A stretch of DNA of 38,375 bases. It comes from JAOADN01 sp049323795. Lineage in GTDB: Bacteria > Pseudomonadota > Alphaproteobacteria > Rhodobacterales > Rhodobacteraceae. Every line of letters starts with the position of its first letter. Positions within the stretch are counted from its first letter, which is position 1. Both the position numbers and the translations under genes were made by a program. The notes beneath the pieces are model-generated. The model was not told where the DNA came from and did not search any database. It worked only from the letters and a program-made list of their open reading frames with translations. Below, in pieces: positions 23,926-31,378 of this stretch. The stretch spans positions 1 through 38,375 of the forward strand of contig JBMOOH010000006.1 in assembly GCA_049323795.1 (NCBI GenBank), written 5' to 3'.

Positions 23926-25103
23926 TCCGGTTCGGTTCATACACGCTCGACCTGAACGACCCCGTGACGCTCGCCGCGACGGTCGCGGGGGCGGTCACGC
24001 TCCTCCTCGTCCTTCTCCTGATCGTCACCCTCCGCGCCGCCCGCCGCAGCGCCGCCTCGGCCGGACCGCTGCTCCAGTCCGTTGCCGCGCTCGGCCAGCG
24101 GGTGCAGTCGCTGTCGGACGGGCAGCAGCAGCTCTCGGGGGGGCTGACCCATGTGTCCGAAGCGGCGGCGCAGAGCCAGATGAAGCTTCTCCACCTGCTC
24201 GAGCAGCGGCTGGCCGAGGTGTCGCGCGGCATGACCGAGTCGCTTCACGGGACAGCGACGCGGACGGCGCGGAGCCTCGGCGAGCTTCAGCAGCGGCTCG
24301 AGACGATCGACAAGGCGCAGGCCAACATCGAGAAGCTGTCGGGGAACGTCCTGTCGCTTCAGGACATCCTGTCCAACAAGCAGACCCGGGGCGCCTTCGG
24401 CGAGATCCAGCTTCACGACATCGTCCTGAAGGCGCTGCCGTCGGATGCCTTCACGATGCAGGCCACCCTCTCGAACGGAAAGCGGGCCGACTGCCTGATC
24501 CACCTGCCGAACCCGCCCGGTCCCATCGTCATCGACGCCAAATTCCCGCTGGAGGCCTATGAGGCGATCCGCCGCGCCGACACCCCCCGCGCGGTGCAGG
24601 AAGCGGCCCAGCAGATGCGGGTGGCCGTCCGCGCCCATATCCGCGCCATTGCCGAGCGGTATATCCTTGAGGGCGAAACCGCCGACGGCGCGCTGATGTT
24701 CCTGCCCTCGGAAGCGGTCTATGCCGAGTTGCACGCAAATTTCCCGGATCTCGTGCGCGAGGGCTTTGCGCTGAAGGTCTGGATCGTGTCGCCGACGACC
24801 TGCATGGCGACGCTGAACACGATGCGCGCCATCCTCAAGGACGCGCGGATGCGGGCGCAGGCCGGGGCGATCCGCAAGGAACTCGCGGCGCTGCATGGCG
24901 ACGTGGAGCGGCTGGCCGAGCGGGTGGGGAACCTCGACCGGCATTTCGCGCAGGCCGCGAAGGACGTGGAAGAGATCAAGGTTTCGGCCGAGAAGGCGGG
25001 AAAGCGGGCGCGGCGTCTCGACAACTTCGACTTCGAAGAGATTGCAGGAGAGAGCGACAGGACAGCCGCCAAGGTCGTACCGCTGACCCCGCCCAAGGGG
25101 TGA
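23922..25103 (+). CDS. rmuC: DNA recombination protein RmuC homologue
   Basis: A 393-residue protein of the RmuC family, which limits DNA rearrangement at repeats and has a nuclease-like fold. An N-terminal membrane helix (about residues 15-38, L-L-L-V-L-L-L-I-V) is followed by a coiled coil (to about residue 145). The core then has K-Q-T-R-G-A-F-G-E-I-Q, D-C-L-I-H-L-P, V-I-D-A-K-F-P-L-E-A-Y and M-F-L-P-S-E-A-V-Y-A-E. ATG 23922 overlaps the mutL stop. It converges with chrR. Confidence 0.94.
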   Translation: MIRFGSYTLDLNDPVTLAATVAGAVTLLLVLLLIVTLRAARRSAASAGPLLQSVAALGQRVQSLSDGQQQLSGGLTHVSEAAAQSQMKLLHLLEQRLAEVSRGMTESLHGTATRTARSLGELQQRLETIDKAQANIEKLSGNVLSLQDILSNKQTRGAFGEIQLHDIVLKALPSDAFTMQATLSNGKRADCLIHLPNPPGPIVIDAKFPLEAYEAIRRADTPRAVQEAAQQMRVAVRAHIRAIAERYILEGETADGALMFLPSEAVYAELHANFPDLVREGFALKVWIVSPTTCMATLNTMRAILKDARMRAQAGAIRKELAALHGDVERLAERVGNLDRHFAQAAKDVEEIKVSAEKAGKRARRLDNFDFEEIAGESDRTAAKVVPLTPPKG

Positions 25104-25111
25104 GCCGGGCG

Positions 25112-25144
25112 CCCCCCCCGCCGGTGGAGGGTGGGGGGCCCCCC
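25112..25144. terminator. GC-rich hairpin region between converging rmuC and chrR
   Basis: The 43-bp gap contains C8 (25112-25119) and GGGGGGCCCCCC (25133-25144), a perfect 12-bp palindrome; G-runs at 25126-25138 can also pair with the C8 tract. The palindrome is 2 bp from the chrR stop and followed by TTTC on the plus strand. A bidirectional terminator is likely. Confidence 0.5.
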
Positions 25145-25146
25145 TT

Positions 25147-25791
25147 TCAGATCCGGACGAAGGGCTGCGCGAGCCGCGGCAGAAGCCTGCGGAACTTCAG
25201 CGGCGCGTCGGTGGCCGCAAGGCAGATGCAGGGCTCGCCCGGATCGGCCACGGGGCGGTGCTCGAGGGTTTCGTCCGCGACCTCGACATCGCCGCGCCCG
25301 TAGCGGCCGAACGCATCGCTGAAGGCGCCCTTGAGCACCAGCGTCAGCTCGCGCCCGCGGTGGCCGTGGTCCGGCATCTCGGCCCCGCCGGGGATGTAGA
25401 GCAGCCGCACGGACGCGTCCCGCGCGACCGGAAGGATGGCCTGCTTCACGCCCATGCCGACGCCCTTCCACCGCACGGCCGCGACGTCGCCGCCCACGTA
25501 ATCCTGAAGCGGCGCGGGAAAGATGCCGCGCGCATGCACCGGTGTCCCGCCTGGGAGCACGCCGGCGATCCGCGCCATCGTCTTCTCGAAGCAGCCGTCC
25601 GCAAGTGCGGCGCTGCCCGCCGCCTCGATCATGCAGCCGCCGATCGCGTCGTAGCTGCCGAGCCACGCCCGGCATTCGTCGCAGAGCGACACATGCGCCG
25701 CAACGACAAGGCTGAACGCCTCGGGAAGCGTTCCGGCCGAGTAGGCCATCAGCAGGTCGTCGGTCAGGTGGTGGCGGATCGTGTCGGTCAT
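25147..25791 (-). CDS. chrR: Zinc anti-sigma factor ChrR
   Basis: A 214-residue ChrR-type anti-sigma factor. In C. sphaeroides ChrR holds RpoE inactive and releases it on singlet-oxygen stress. The N-terminal zinc-binding domain shows an early His (I-R-H-H) and H-V-S-L-C-D-E-C. The C-terminal cupin domain has P-D-H-G-H-R-G-R-E-L-T-L-V-L-K-G and E-H-R-P-V-A, giving a second metal site. The start overlaps the rpoE stop by ATGA, so the two are made in step. All metal ligands known for the family look conserved. Confidence 0.94.
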   Translation of the reverse strand: MTDTIRHHLTDDLLMAYSAGTLPEAFSLVVAAHVSLCDECRAWLGSYDAIGGCMIEAAGSAALADGCFEKTMARIAGVLPGGTPVHARGIFPAPLQDYVGGDVAAVRWKGVGMGVKQAILPVARDASVRLLYIPGGAEMPDHGHRGRELTLVLKGAFSDAFGRYGRGDVEVADETLEHRPVADPGEPCICLAATDAPLKFRRLLPRLAQPFVRI

Positions 25792-26354
25792 CTCTGTGTC
25801 TTCATGTCATGCCGCAGGCGGTCGAGCGCCAGTCGGATACGGGATTTGATGGTGCCGAGCGGCAGGCCCGTCGCGGCGGCGATTTCACTGTGGCTCAGTT
25901 CGCCATAGTAGGCGCGTTCGATCAGGTCGCGCTGGGTCGGCGGCAGGTGCGACAGTGCCGCGCCCAGCCGCTCGCTGTCCTGCTGGAGCGCCAGCGCATC
26001 GCTCTGGTCCGGTTCGGCCTCGGGCCCCCACGGCAGGTCTTCGGGTTCCGGCCGGCGGGCACGGCGGATGATGTCGATCCGGCGGTTCCGGGCGATCGTG
26101 AACACCCAGGTCGCCAGGCTTGCGCGGCCCGGGTCGTAAAGATGCGCCTTCTGCCAGAGCGTGGCCATGACGTCCTGCGTGCACTCCTCGGCCAGGGCAC
26201 CGTCGGCCCCGGATTTCATCAGAAAGGCCTTCACCCTCGGCGCAAAGTGACGGAACACCGCGGCAAAGGCCTGGGTGTCGCGCTGGTCGCGAACCTTCAG
26301 CATCGCCTCGATCCACTTCGCGTCCGGGTTGTCGGACCCTTGCACCGCAGCCAT
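25788..26354 (-). CDS. rpoE: ECF sigma factor RpoE (ECF11, singlet-oxygen response)
   Basis: A 188-residue sigma-70 family protein with region 2 (F-A-A-V-F-R-H-F-A-P-R-V-K-A-F-L, E-E-C-T-Q-D-V-M-A-T-L-W, W-V-F-T-I-A-R-N-R-R-I-D) and region 4 (L-P-P-T-Q-R-D-L-I-E, H-S-E-I-A-A-A-T-G-L-P-L-G-T-I-K-S-R-I-R). The frame is open to 26453, but a matching promoter at 26461-26490 would start transcription near 26454, so the start must be downstream. ATG 26354, preceded by GAAGGTG, fits and leaves a leader of about 100 nt. ChrR is the direct partner. Confidence 0.94.
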   Translation of the reverse strand: MAAVQGSDNPDAKWIEAMLKVRDQRDTQAFAAVFRHFAPRVKAFLMKSGADGALAEECTQDVMATLWQKAHLYDPGRASLATWVFTIARNRRIDIIRRARRPEPEDLPWGPEAEPDQSDALALQQDSERLGAALSHLPPTQRDLIERAYYGELSHSEIAAATGLPLGTIKSRIRLALDRLRHDMKTQR

Positions 26355-26460
26355 CACCTTCGAAACAAGCGACACACCGGTCCGGCCGCGCGGTTCGGGA
26401 TTCGCGGGGCCGGTCGGCGCGTCCAGAAACGACAGAGTTCCGGATGCGGTCAATACGCGA

Positions 26461-26490
26461 CGTCTACGCGGGACCGGAACGGCCGGATCA
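26461..26490 (-). promoter_or_regulatory. RpoE-type promoter of rpoE-chrR
   Basis: On the minus strand TGATCC (26490-26485) is followed by exactly 18 nt and TAGACG (26466-26461). This matches the TGATCC-N18-TA pattern I know for the C. sphaeroides RpoE regulon, implying autoregulation. The expected start point is near 26454, about 100 nt before the rpoE ATG. Confidence 0.75.
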
Positions 26491-26495
26491 CCGGA

Positions 26496-26525
26496 TGATC
26501 CGAATTCGCTTGCCCGACGTAACCC
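26496..26525 (+). promoter_or_regulatory. RpoE-type promoter of the amine oxidase-SDR operon
   Basis: On the plus strand TGATCC (26496-26501), 18 nt, then TAACCC (26520-26525). The predicted start point near 26532 gives a 30-nt leader to ATG 26563. Its -35 box is separated from the divergent rpoE -35 box by only CCGGA. Confidence 0.78.
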
Positions 26526-26562
26526 CGGTTGACATCAGGGAATGTCAGGGGAGCACATCTCG

Positions 26563-27861
26563 ATGCCTTTCGAACTGCTGGCGCAGCCGCCGCGTCGCAT
26601 CGCCGTCATCGGCGGCGGGATCTCGGGGATGGCAGCGGCGCATCTCCTGTCGCGCGGGAATGGGGTCGTGCTCTTCGAGGCGGCACAGCGCCTTGGTGGC
26701 CACGCGCGCACCGTGATCGCCGGCAAGCATGGCGACCAGCCGGTGGACACGGGCTTCATCGTCTTCAACCGGCCGACCTATCCGCACCTTTCCGCGCTGT
26801 TCGACCGGCTCGGCGTGCCGGTGACCGACAGCGACATGAGCTTCGGGGTCTCGGTCGGCGGCGGGCGCATCGAGTACGGATTGCGGAACCTCTCGTCGCT
26901 GCTCTGCCAGAAGCGGAACGCCCTGCGCCCCGGTTTCGCGCGGATGATCCGGGACATCCTCCGCTTCAACGCCGGGGCCGGATCCGCAGCCGACGCCAAT
27001 CCGGGCGCGACGATCGGTGACCTTCTCGGAATCCTCGGAACCGGTGCATGGTTCCGCGACTACTACATCACGCCGCTCTCGGGCGCGATCTGGTCCACCC
27101 CGACGCGCGGCATCCTCGACTTTCCGGCGCAGGCGATGGTGCGGTTCCTCAAGAACCACGGGCTGATGAGCCATTCCGGCCAGCACCAGTGGCTGACGGT
27201 CAGGGGCGGGTCCGCCGAGTACGTGCACCGCCTGGAAACGGCGATGCGGGGTGCGGGCGTCGATATCCGCACCGGCCTGCCGGTCGCCTCGGTCCGCCGC
27301 ATCGGCGCGGGCGTGGAGGTGCGGGCGCGGGGCGGCACGCCCGAGCTGTTCGACGCGGTGGTCCTCGCCGCGCATTCGGACCAGACGCTGCGGATGCTGG
27401 CCGATGCGTCGCCTGCCGAGCGGGCGGCCCTGTCGGCGATCCGCTGCCAGCCGAACGAGGCGGTTCTTCACGCGGATGCGCGGCTGATGCCCAGGCGGCG
27501 CGCCGCCTGGGCGAGCTGGGTCTATACCGAGGATCGGGGTGCCTGCCCCGACCGGATTTCGGTCAGCTACTGGATGAACTCGCTTCAGCCGATCCCGCAT
27601 GACGACCCGATGTTCGTGACGCTGAACCCGGTGCGGCCGATCCGGGAGGAGCTCGTGTACGACAGCGTGACCTTCCACCACCCGCTTTTCGACACTGCCG
27701 CGCTGGCGGCGCAAGCGGCGCTGCGGGCGATGAACGGAGCACGGAACACGTGGTTCTGCGGGGCCTGGATGCGGAACGGATTTCACGAGGACGGATTTGC
27801 GAGCGCCGTCGATGTCGTCACGGCGATGGAAGACCGCGAAGTGCGGAGTGCCGCGGCGTGA
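26563..27861 (+). CDS. FAD-dependent amine-oxidase-like protein, first gene of the RpoE operon
   Basis: A 432-residue flavoprotein of the phytoene desaturase/amine oxidase group. It has the dinucleotide fold A-V-I-G-G-G-I-S-G-M-A-A-A, then F-E-A-A-Q-R-L-G-G-H-A-R-T and D-T-G-F-I-V-F-N, with the C-terminal FAD motif W-F-C-G-A-W-M-R-N-G-F-H-E-D-G. I use ATG 26563 (GGGGAG 9 nt before) rather than 26542. Homologues next to rpoE in C. sphaeroides (annotated as a cyclopropane fatty-acid-synthesis-linked flavin amine oxidase) belong to the core RpoE regulon. That operon has been tied to furan fatty acid formation by UfaD/UfaO; I do not recall which gene is which, so no symbol is given. It overlaps the next gene (GTGA). 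Confidence 0.9.
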   Translation: MPFELLAQPPRRIAVIGGGISGMAAAHLLSRGNGVVLFEAAQRLGGHARTVIAGKHGDQPVDTGFIVFNRPTYPHLSALFDRLGVPVTDSDMSFGVSVGGGRIEYGLRNLSSLLCQKRNALRPGFARMIRDILRFNAGAGSAADANPGATIGDLLGILGTGAWFRDYYITPLSGAIWSTPTRGILDFPAQAMVRFLKNHGLMSHSGQHQWLTVRGGSAEYVHRLETAMRGAGVDIRTGLPVASVRRIGAGVEVRARGGTPELFDAVVLAAHSDQTLRMLADASPAERAALSAIRCQPNEAVLHADARLMPRRRAAWASWVYTEDRGACPDRISVSYWMNSLQPIPHDDPMFVTLNPVRPIREELVYDSVTFHHPLFDTAALAAQAALRAMNGARNTWFCGAWMRNGFHEDGFASAVDVVTAMEDREVRSAAA

Positions 27862-28616
27862 GCGCGATCGACCATATCCGGGGCAGCACCTTCCATGGGC
27901 GCCACGGTGCGGTCCGGAACGCGTTCCGCTATGGCGTCGACTATGTGCTCGCCGATGCCGAGGTGCCGCTGCGCGGCCCCTGGCTGTTTTCGCGGAACGG
28001 GCGGAACCTCTTTTCGCTGAACGATTGCGATCACGGCGGCGCGCCGGGCAAGGGGCGCGGGGCGGAATGGGTGCGCGAGGTTCTGGCGGCGCATCAGGTC
28101 TCGGTCCCCTGGCTGAAGATCGAACTGCTCGCGCAGCCGAAGATGTTGGGGCATGTCTTCAATCCCGTGAGCTTCTGGCTCTGCCGCGACGGGACCGGCG
28201 CGCTGATCGCCGTGATCGCCGAAGTGACGAACACCTATGGCGACCGGCATTCCTACCTCTGCCACCATCCCGACCTGCGGCGGATCACGGCCGAGGATAC
28301 GCTCGAGGCGGTGAAGATCCTCCACGTCTCGCCGTTCCAGCCGGTCGCCGGGCGCTACCGGTTCAGGTTCGATATCCGCGAGGACCGGCTGAACATCCGG
28401 ATCGACTACGACGTCCCGGGCGGCGGGCTGGTCGCCACGCTGACCGGGCGGCGCGCGCCGCTGACGAACGGGGGGATCATCGCCGCCTGCCTGCGGCGGC
28501 CCTTCGGATCGCGGCGGGTGCTGGGGCTGATCCACTGGCAGGCGCTGAAGCTCTGGTGGAAGGGTGCGAAGTTCCGGTCGCGTCCGGTGCCGCCCGCCGA
28601 CGAGGTGTCGCGGTGA
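27858..28616 (+). CDS. DUF1365 protein
   Basis: A 252-residue DUF1365 family member starting at GTG 27858 inside the previous stop (GTGA). Family landmarks are H-G-R-H-G-A-V-R-N-A-F-R-Y, W-L-F-S-R-N-G-R-N-L-F-S-L-N-D-C-D-H-G, P-K-M-L-G-H-V-F-N-P-V-S-F-W, V-T-N-T-Y-G-D-R-H-S-Y and the terminal H-W-Q-A-L-K-L-W-W-K-G. DUF1365 genes almost always accompany the amine-oxidase gene and are thought to act in fatty acid modification on membrane lipids. No catalytic mechanism is evident to me. It overlaps the transporter gene by GTGA. Confidence 0.92.
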   Translation: MSAIDHIRGSTFHGRHGAVRNAFRYGVDYVLADAEVPLRGPWLFSRNGRNLFSLNDCDHGGAPGKGRGAEWVREVLAAHQVSVPWLKIELLAQPKMLGHVFNPVSFWLCRDGTGALIAVIAEVTNTYGDRHSYLCHHPDLRRITAEDTLEAVKILHVSPFQPVAGRYRFRFDIREDRLNIRIDYDVPGGGLVATLTGRRAPLTNGGIIAACLRRPFGSRRVLGLIHWQALKLWWKGAKFRSRPVPPADEVSR

Positions 28617-29884
28617 GTGCGGGTGCGCTGACGCTGGGCGGGGCGGAACCGGCACGGCCCGCGCCCCTGCCGTCCTACGCGCTTTTCGCGGCGATGCTCG
28701 CTTCGGCCGGGCTGCCCATCTACATCCACGCGCCCAAGTTCTACGCCGAGACCTACGGGATCGGAGTTGGCGCGCTGGGTGCGGTGCTCTTCGGCCTGAG
28801 GCTCTTCGACTGGGTGCAGGACCCTGCGCTCGGCTGGCTGGCCGCGCGGCTCGGGCACCGTCTCCTGGCGGCGGTGTGGGTCGCGGGCGGGGCGATGGCG
28901 GCGGCGATGGTCGCGCTCTACACCGCCGCGCCCGAGGGGTCGGCGATCCTCTGGTTCGCGGTCACGCTTGCAGTGCTGTTCTCGGCCTATTCCTTCCTGA
29001 CCATCGCCTTCTATGCGCGCGGCGTCGGGCGGGCGATGGCGATGGGGCCGGGCGGGCACCTGCGGCTGGCCGGCTGGCGCGAGGGCGGATCGCTTGCGGG
29101 CGTCACGCTGGCGGCGATGGCGCCGTCGGTCCTGGCGCTGGTGACGGACGCGCCGTTTCCGGCCTTCGCCGCCGCCTTCGCGGCGCTTGTCGTCGCCGCA
29201 CTTCTCGCCATGCGGCGCGAATGGGACATGCCGGTGCCCGTCGCGGCCCCGTCCGGCACCGGATTCGGCGCGGTCCTGTCCGATCCCGTGACGCGGCGGC
29301 TCCTTCTGATCGCGGTGGTGAATGCGGCGCCCCTGGCGGTGACTTCTACCCTTTTCCTGTTCTTCGTCGACAGCCGTCTCGATGCCGCCGGGTGGGAAGG
29401 CCCGCTGCTCGTCCTCTTCTTCCTGTCGGCGGCAGGGGCGACGCCGCTCTGGTCGGCGCTTGCGCGCCGCTGCGGCGAGAAGCCGGTGCTGCTGGCCGCG
29501 ATGGGGGCCTCGATCCTGTCCTTCGGCTACGCAGCGACGCTGGGGACCGGCGACGTGGCGTCCTTCGCCGTGGTCTCGGCGTTTTCGGGCGCGATGGTGG
29601 GCGCGGACCTCGTGATCCTGCCGGCGGCATTTGCGCGCAGGCTCGCCGTTGTCGCGCCGGGGGCGGCCGAGGGCTTCGGCCTCTGGTCCTTCGCGTCGAA
29701 ACTCACCCTCGCTTTCGCGGCGGTAACGCTCCTGCCGGTTCTCGACCGGGCGGGCTTCGTTCCGGGCGGGGCGAACGGACCGGGGGCGCTTTCGACGCTG
29801 ACGGTGCTCTACGCCGTCGTTCCCTGCGTGCTGAAGCTGATCGCCATCGCGCTGCTTGCCGCCACACCCCTGCCGGAGGACTGA
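28613..29884 (+). CDS. GPH/MFS-type transporter
   Basis: A 423-residue membrane protein with about 12 hydrophobic segments, starting at GTG 28613 in the previous stop. It resembles the glycoside-pentoside-hexuronide:cation symporter family: P-I-Y-I-H-A-P-K-F-Y-A near the start, F-D-W-V-Q-D-P-A-L-G-W-L in the first cytoplasmic loop, Y-S-F-L-T-I-A-F-Y-A-R-G and E-G-F-G-L-W-S-F-A-S-K. C. sphaeroides has an equivalent 'sugar:cation symporter' at the same place. Given its neighbours, a lipid-related substrate is plausible but unproven. Confidence 0.88.
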   Translation: MSAGALTLGGAEPARPAPLPSYALFAAMLASAGLPIYIHAPKFYAETYGIGVGALGAVLFGLRLFDWVQDPALGWLAARLGHRLLAAVWVAGGAMAAAMVALYTAAPEGSAILWFAVTLAVLFSAYSFLTIAFYARGVGRAMAMGPGGHLRLAGWREGGSLAGVTLAAMAPSVLALVTDAPFPAFAAAFAALVVAALLAMRREWDMPVPVAAPSGTGFGAVLSDPVTRRLLLIAVVNAAPLAVTSTLFLFFVDSRLDAAGWEGPLLVLFFLSAAGATPLWSALARRCGEKPVLLAAMGASILSFGYAATLGTGDVASFAVVSAFSGAMVGADLVILPAAFARRLAVVAPGAAEGFGLWSFASKLTLAFAAVTLLPVLDRAGFVPGGANGPGALSTLTVLYAVVPCVLKLIAIALLAATPLPED

Positions 29885-29888
29885 TGCC

Positions 29889-30446
29889 ATGTCGGGCTTC
29901 GTGATGTTCCTTCTGGGGGTCGCCGCGACCCTCGGTGCCGCCGCAGCCGGCGCGCGCTATGTGGGCTTCATGGCCCAGCGGCCCGAGGATTACAGATCGG
30001 AGCAGGTCTTTGACATCCGTGCCGAGCTGAACGGCCCGATCCTCTGCGAAGGGGTGATCTACGGTCCCCTCGGCGGCGTCACCTCGCGCTTCGTCGGGGA
30101 TTTCGCCGCGCGGTGGGTGGGCAACCGCTGCGTGATGGAGGAGCGTTTCCGCTATGACAGCGGCAACACGCAGGACCGGGAATGGTCGCTGTCGCTGGGC
30201 AACGACGGCACGATCCGGGCGGATGCGCCCGATCTCGTGGGCGGGGGCGAGGGGCGGCAGGAGGGGAACGCGGTCCTGCTCAGGTACAGAATCCGCCTGC
30301 CGCAAAGCGCGGGAGGGCATGTGCTGGCGGTGACGGACTGGATGTACCTGACGCCGAACGGGACGATCATCAACCGCAGCCAGTTCCGCAAGTTCGGGAT
30401 CAAGGTCGCCGAGCTTGTGGCGACGATGCGGAAGGTGCCTGCGTGA
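29889..30446 (+). CDS. DUF3833 lipoprotein-like/membrane-anchored protein
   Basis: A 185-residue protein with one N-terminal hydrophobic segment (F-V-M-F-L-L-G-V-A-A-T-L-G-A-A-A-A-G) and a soluble beta-rich part: G-P-I-L-C-E-G-V-I-Y-G-P, R-F-V-G-D-F-A-A-R-W, E-E-R-F-R-Y-D-S-G, Q-D-R-E-W, T-D-W-M-Y-L and N-R-S-Q-F-R-K-F-G-I-K-V-A-E-L. This pattern is DUF3833, a routine member of the operon; many homologues have a lipobox but here I see no Cys at the expected place. ATG 29889 lies 4 bp after the transporter stop. It is presumed to face the periplasm. Confidence 0.88.
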   Translation: MSGFVMFLLGVAATLGAAAAGARYVGFMAQRPEDYRSEQVFDIRAELNGPILCEGVIYGPLGGVTSRFVGDFAARWVGNRCVMEERFRYDSGNTQDREWSLSLGNDGTIRADAPDLVGGGEGRQEGNAVLLRYRIRLPQSAGGHVLAVTDWMYLTPNGTIINRSQFRKFGIKVAELVATMRKVPA

Positions 30447-30579
30447 TCCTTCGCCTCCCCTTGTCCATGGCCTCGGGGCGAGGACCGATGCCCGAAAAGG
30501 CAGGTGACCTTCCGGGCCGCGTCCTGCGGGTCCCTGCCGGGGGCGGCTGCGGTTCCGAGGCATCGCACGGGGGGCCCGC

Positions 30580-31305
30580 ATGAGACCCTGGAAGGGCCGC
30601 CGCTACTGGATTGTCGGCGCGAGCGAGGGTCTCGGCCGCGCGCTGGCGCAGCGCATGGCGGCGGTGGGCGCGGAGCTGGTCCTGTCGGCCCGCAATGCAG
30701 AACGTCTCGGGGAACTGGCCGCCACCCTGCCGGGCGCGACGGCCGTCCCGCTGGACGTGGCCTCGGACGCCTCGGTCGCGGAAGCCGCCGGAACGGCCGG
30801 CACAATCGACGGCGTCGTCTTCCTTTCCGCCCTCTACTGGCCGATGGCCGCGACCAATTGGGACGCCGCCCAGGTCACCCGGATGTGCGACGTGAACTTC
30901 ACCGGCTGCGCCCGCGTCATGGGCGCGGTCGTCCCCGGCATGGTCAGGCGCGGGCAGGGCCACATCGTCCTGACCGGGTCGCTCTCGGGCTTCCGCGGCC
31001 TGCCGGGCGCCCTCGGCTACGGCGCGTCGAAGGCGGCCGTCATGCACCTGGCCGAGACGATGCACGCGGATCTCAAGGGGAAGGGGATCGACGTGCAGAT
31101 CGTGAACCCGGGCTTCATCAGGACCCGGCTGACCGACAAGAACGACTTCAGGATGCCGTTCATCATGGACGCGGACGAGGCGGCGCGCCGGTATTTCGCG
31201 CACATGAACACGAAGCGCTTCTCGGCCAGTTTTCCCAGAGGCTTTGCCGCGCTGTTCCGGGCGAGCCTCTTCCTGCCGGACTGGCTCTACTACCGGATCG
31301 TGTGA
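30580..31305 (+). CDS. Short-chain dehydrogenase/reductase
   Basis: A 241-residue SDR, last gene of the RpoE operon after a 133-bp gap. It shows the nucleotide loop V-G-A-S-E-G-L-G, D-V-A-S-D-A-S (adenine), N-F-T-G, the catalytic Ser in L-T-G-S-L-S-G, Y-G-A-S-K and N-P-G-F-I-R-T-R. The C-terminal F-L-P-D-W-L-Y-Y-R-I-V is hydrophobic and may sit at the membrane. Its substrate is unknown; an oxidised fatty acid or lipid would fit the operon. The gap before it holds no gene I can see. Confidence 0.9.
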   Translation: MRPWKGRRYWIVGASEGLGRALAQRMAAVGAELVLSARNAERLGELAATLPGATAVPLDVASDASVAEAAGTAGTIDGVVFLSALYWPMAATNWDAAQVTRMCDVNFTGCARVMGAVVPGMVRRGQGHIVLTGSLSGFRGLPGALGYGASKAAVMHLAETMHADLKGKGIDVQIVNPGFIRTRLTDKNDFRMPFIMDADEAARRYFAHMNTKRFSASFPRGFAALFRASLFLPDWLYYRIV

Positions 31306-31358
31306 GGCGGCGCCGGGACACGAGGAGCGGCACGCCGCCGGCGCCCTCGACTGAGGGT

Positions 31359-31377
31359 CGGGACGGGCGCCGTCCCG
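31359..31377. terminator. Bidirectional hairpin between SDR and saccharopine-reductase-like gene
   Basis: CGGGACG (31359-31365) and CGTCCCG (31371-31377) pair perfectly around GGCGC. It lies 1 bp from the stop of the minus-strand gene and 53 bp after the SDR stop. It has no U-run. Confidence 0.5.
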
Positions 31378-31378
31378 G

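Noticed and set aside
23922..23950. TGATCC at the rmuC start and others within coding regions (for example in the CPBP and fmt genes, and at 30443)
   Set aside because: No TA-type -10 at 18 nt, or embedded in coding sequence where CTG-ATC-CTG is a common codon string.
26529..26534. TTGACA resembling a sigma-70 -35 box before the amine oxidase gene
   Set aside because: It lies at the predicted RpoE start point and too close to the ATG at 26563 to carry a proper -10 and leader.
27858..28616. Absence of a cyclopropane-fatty-acid synthase gene between DUF1365 and the transporter, as found in some other proteobacteria
   Set aside because: As far as I recall the C. sphaeroides operon has the same layout with the methyltransferase elsewhere, so this is not a local loss.
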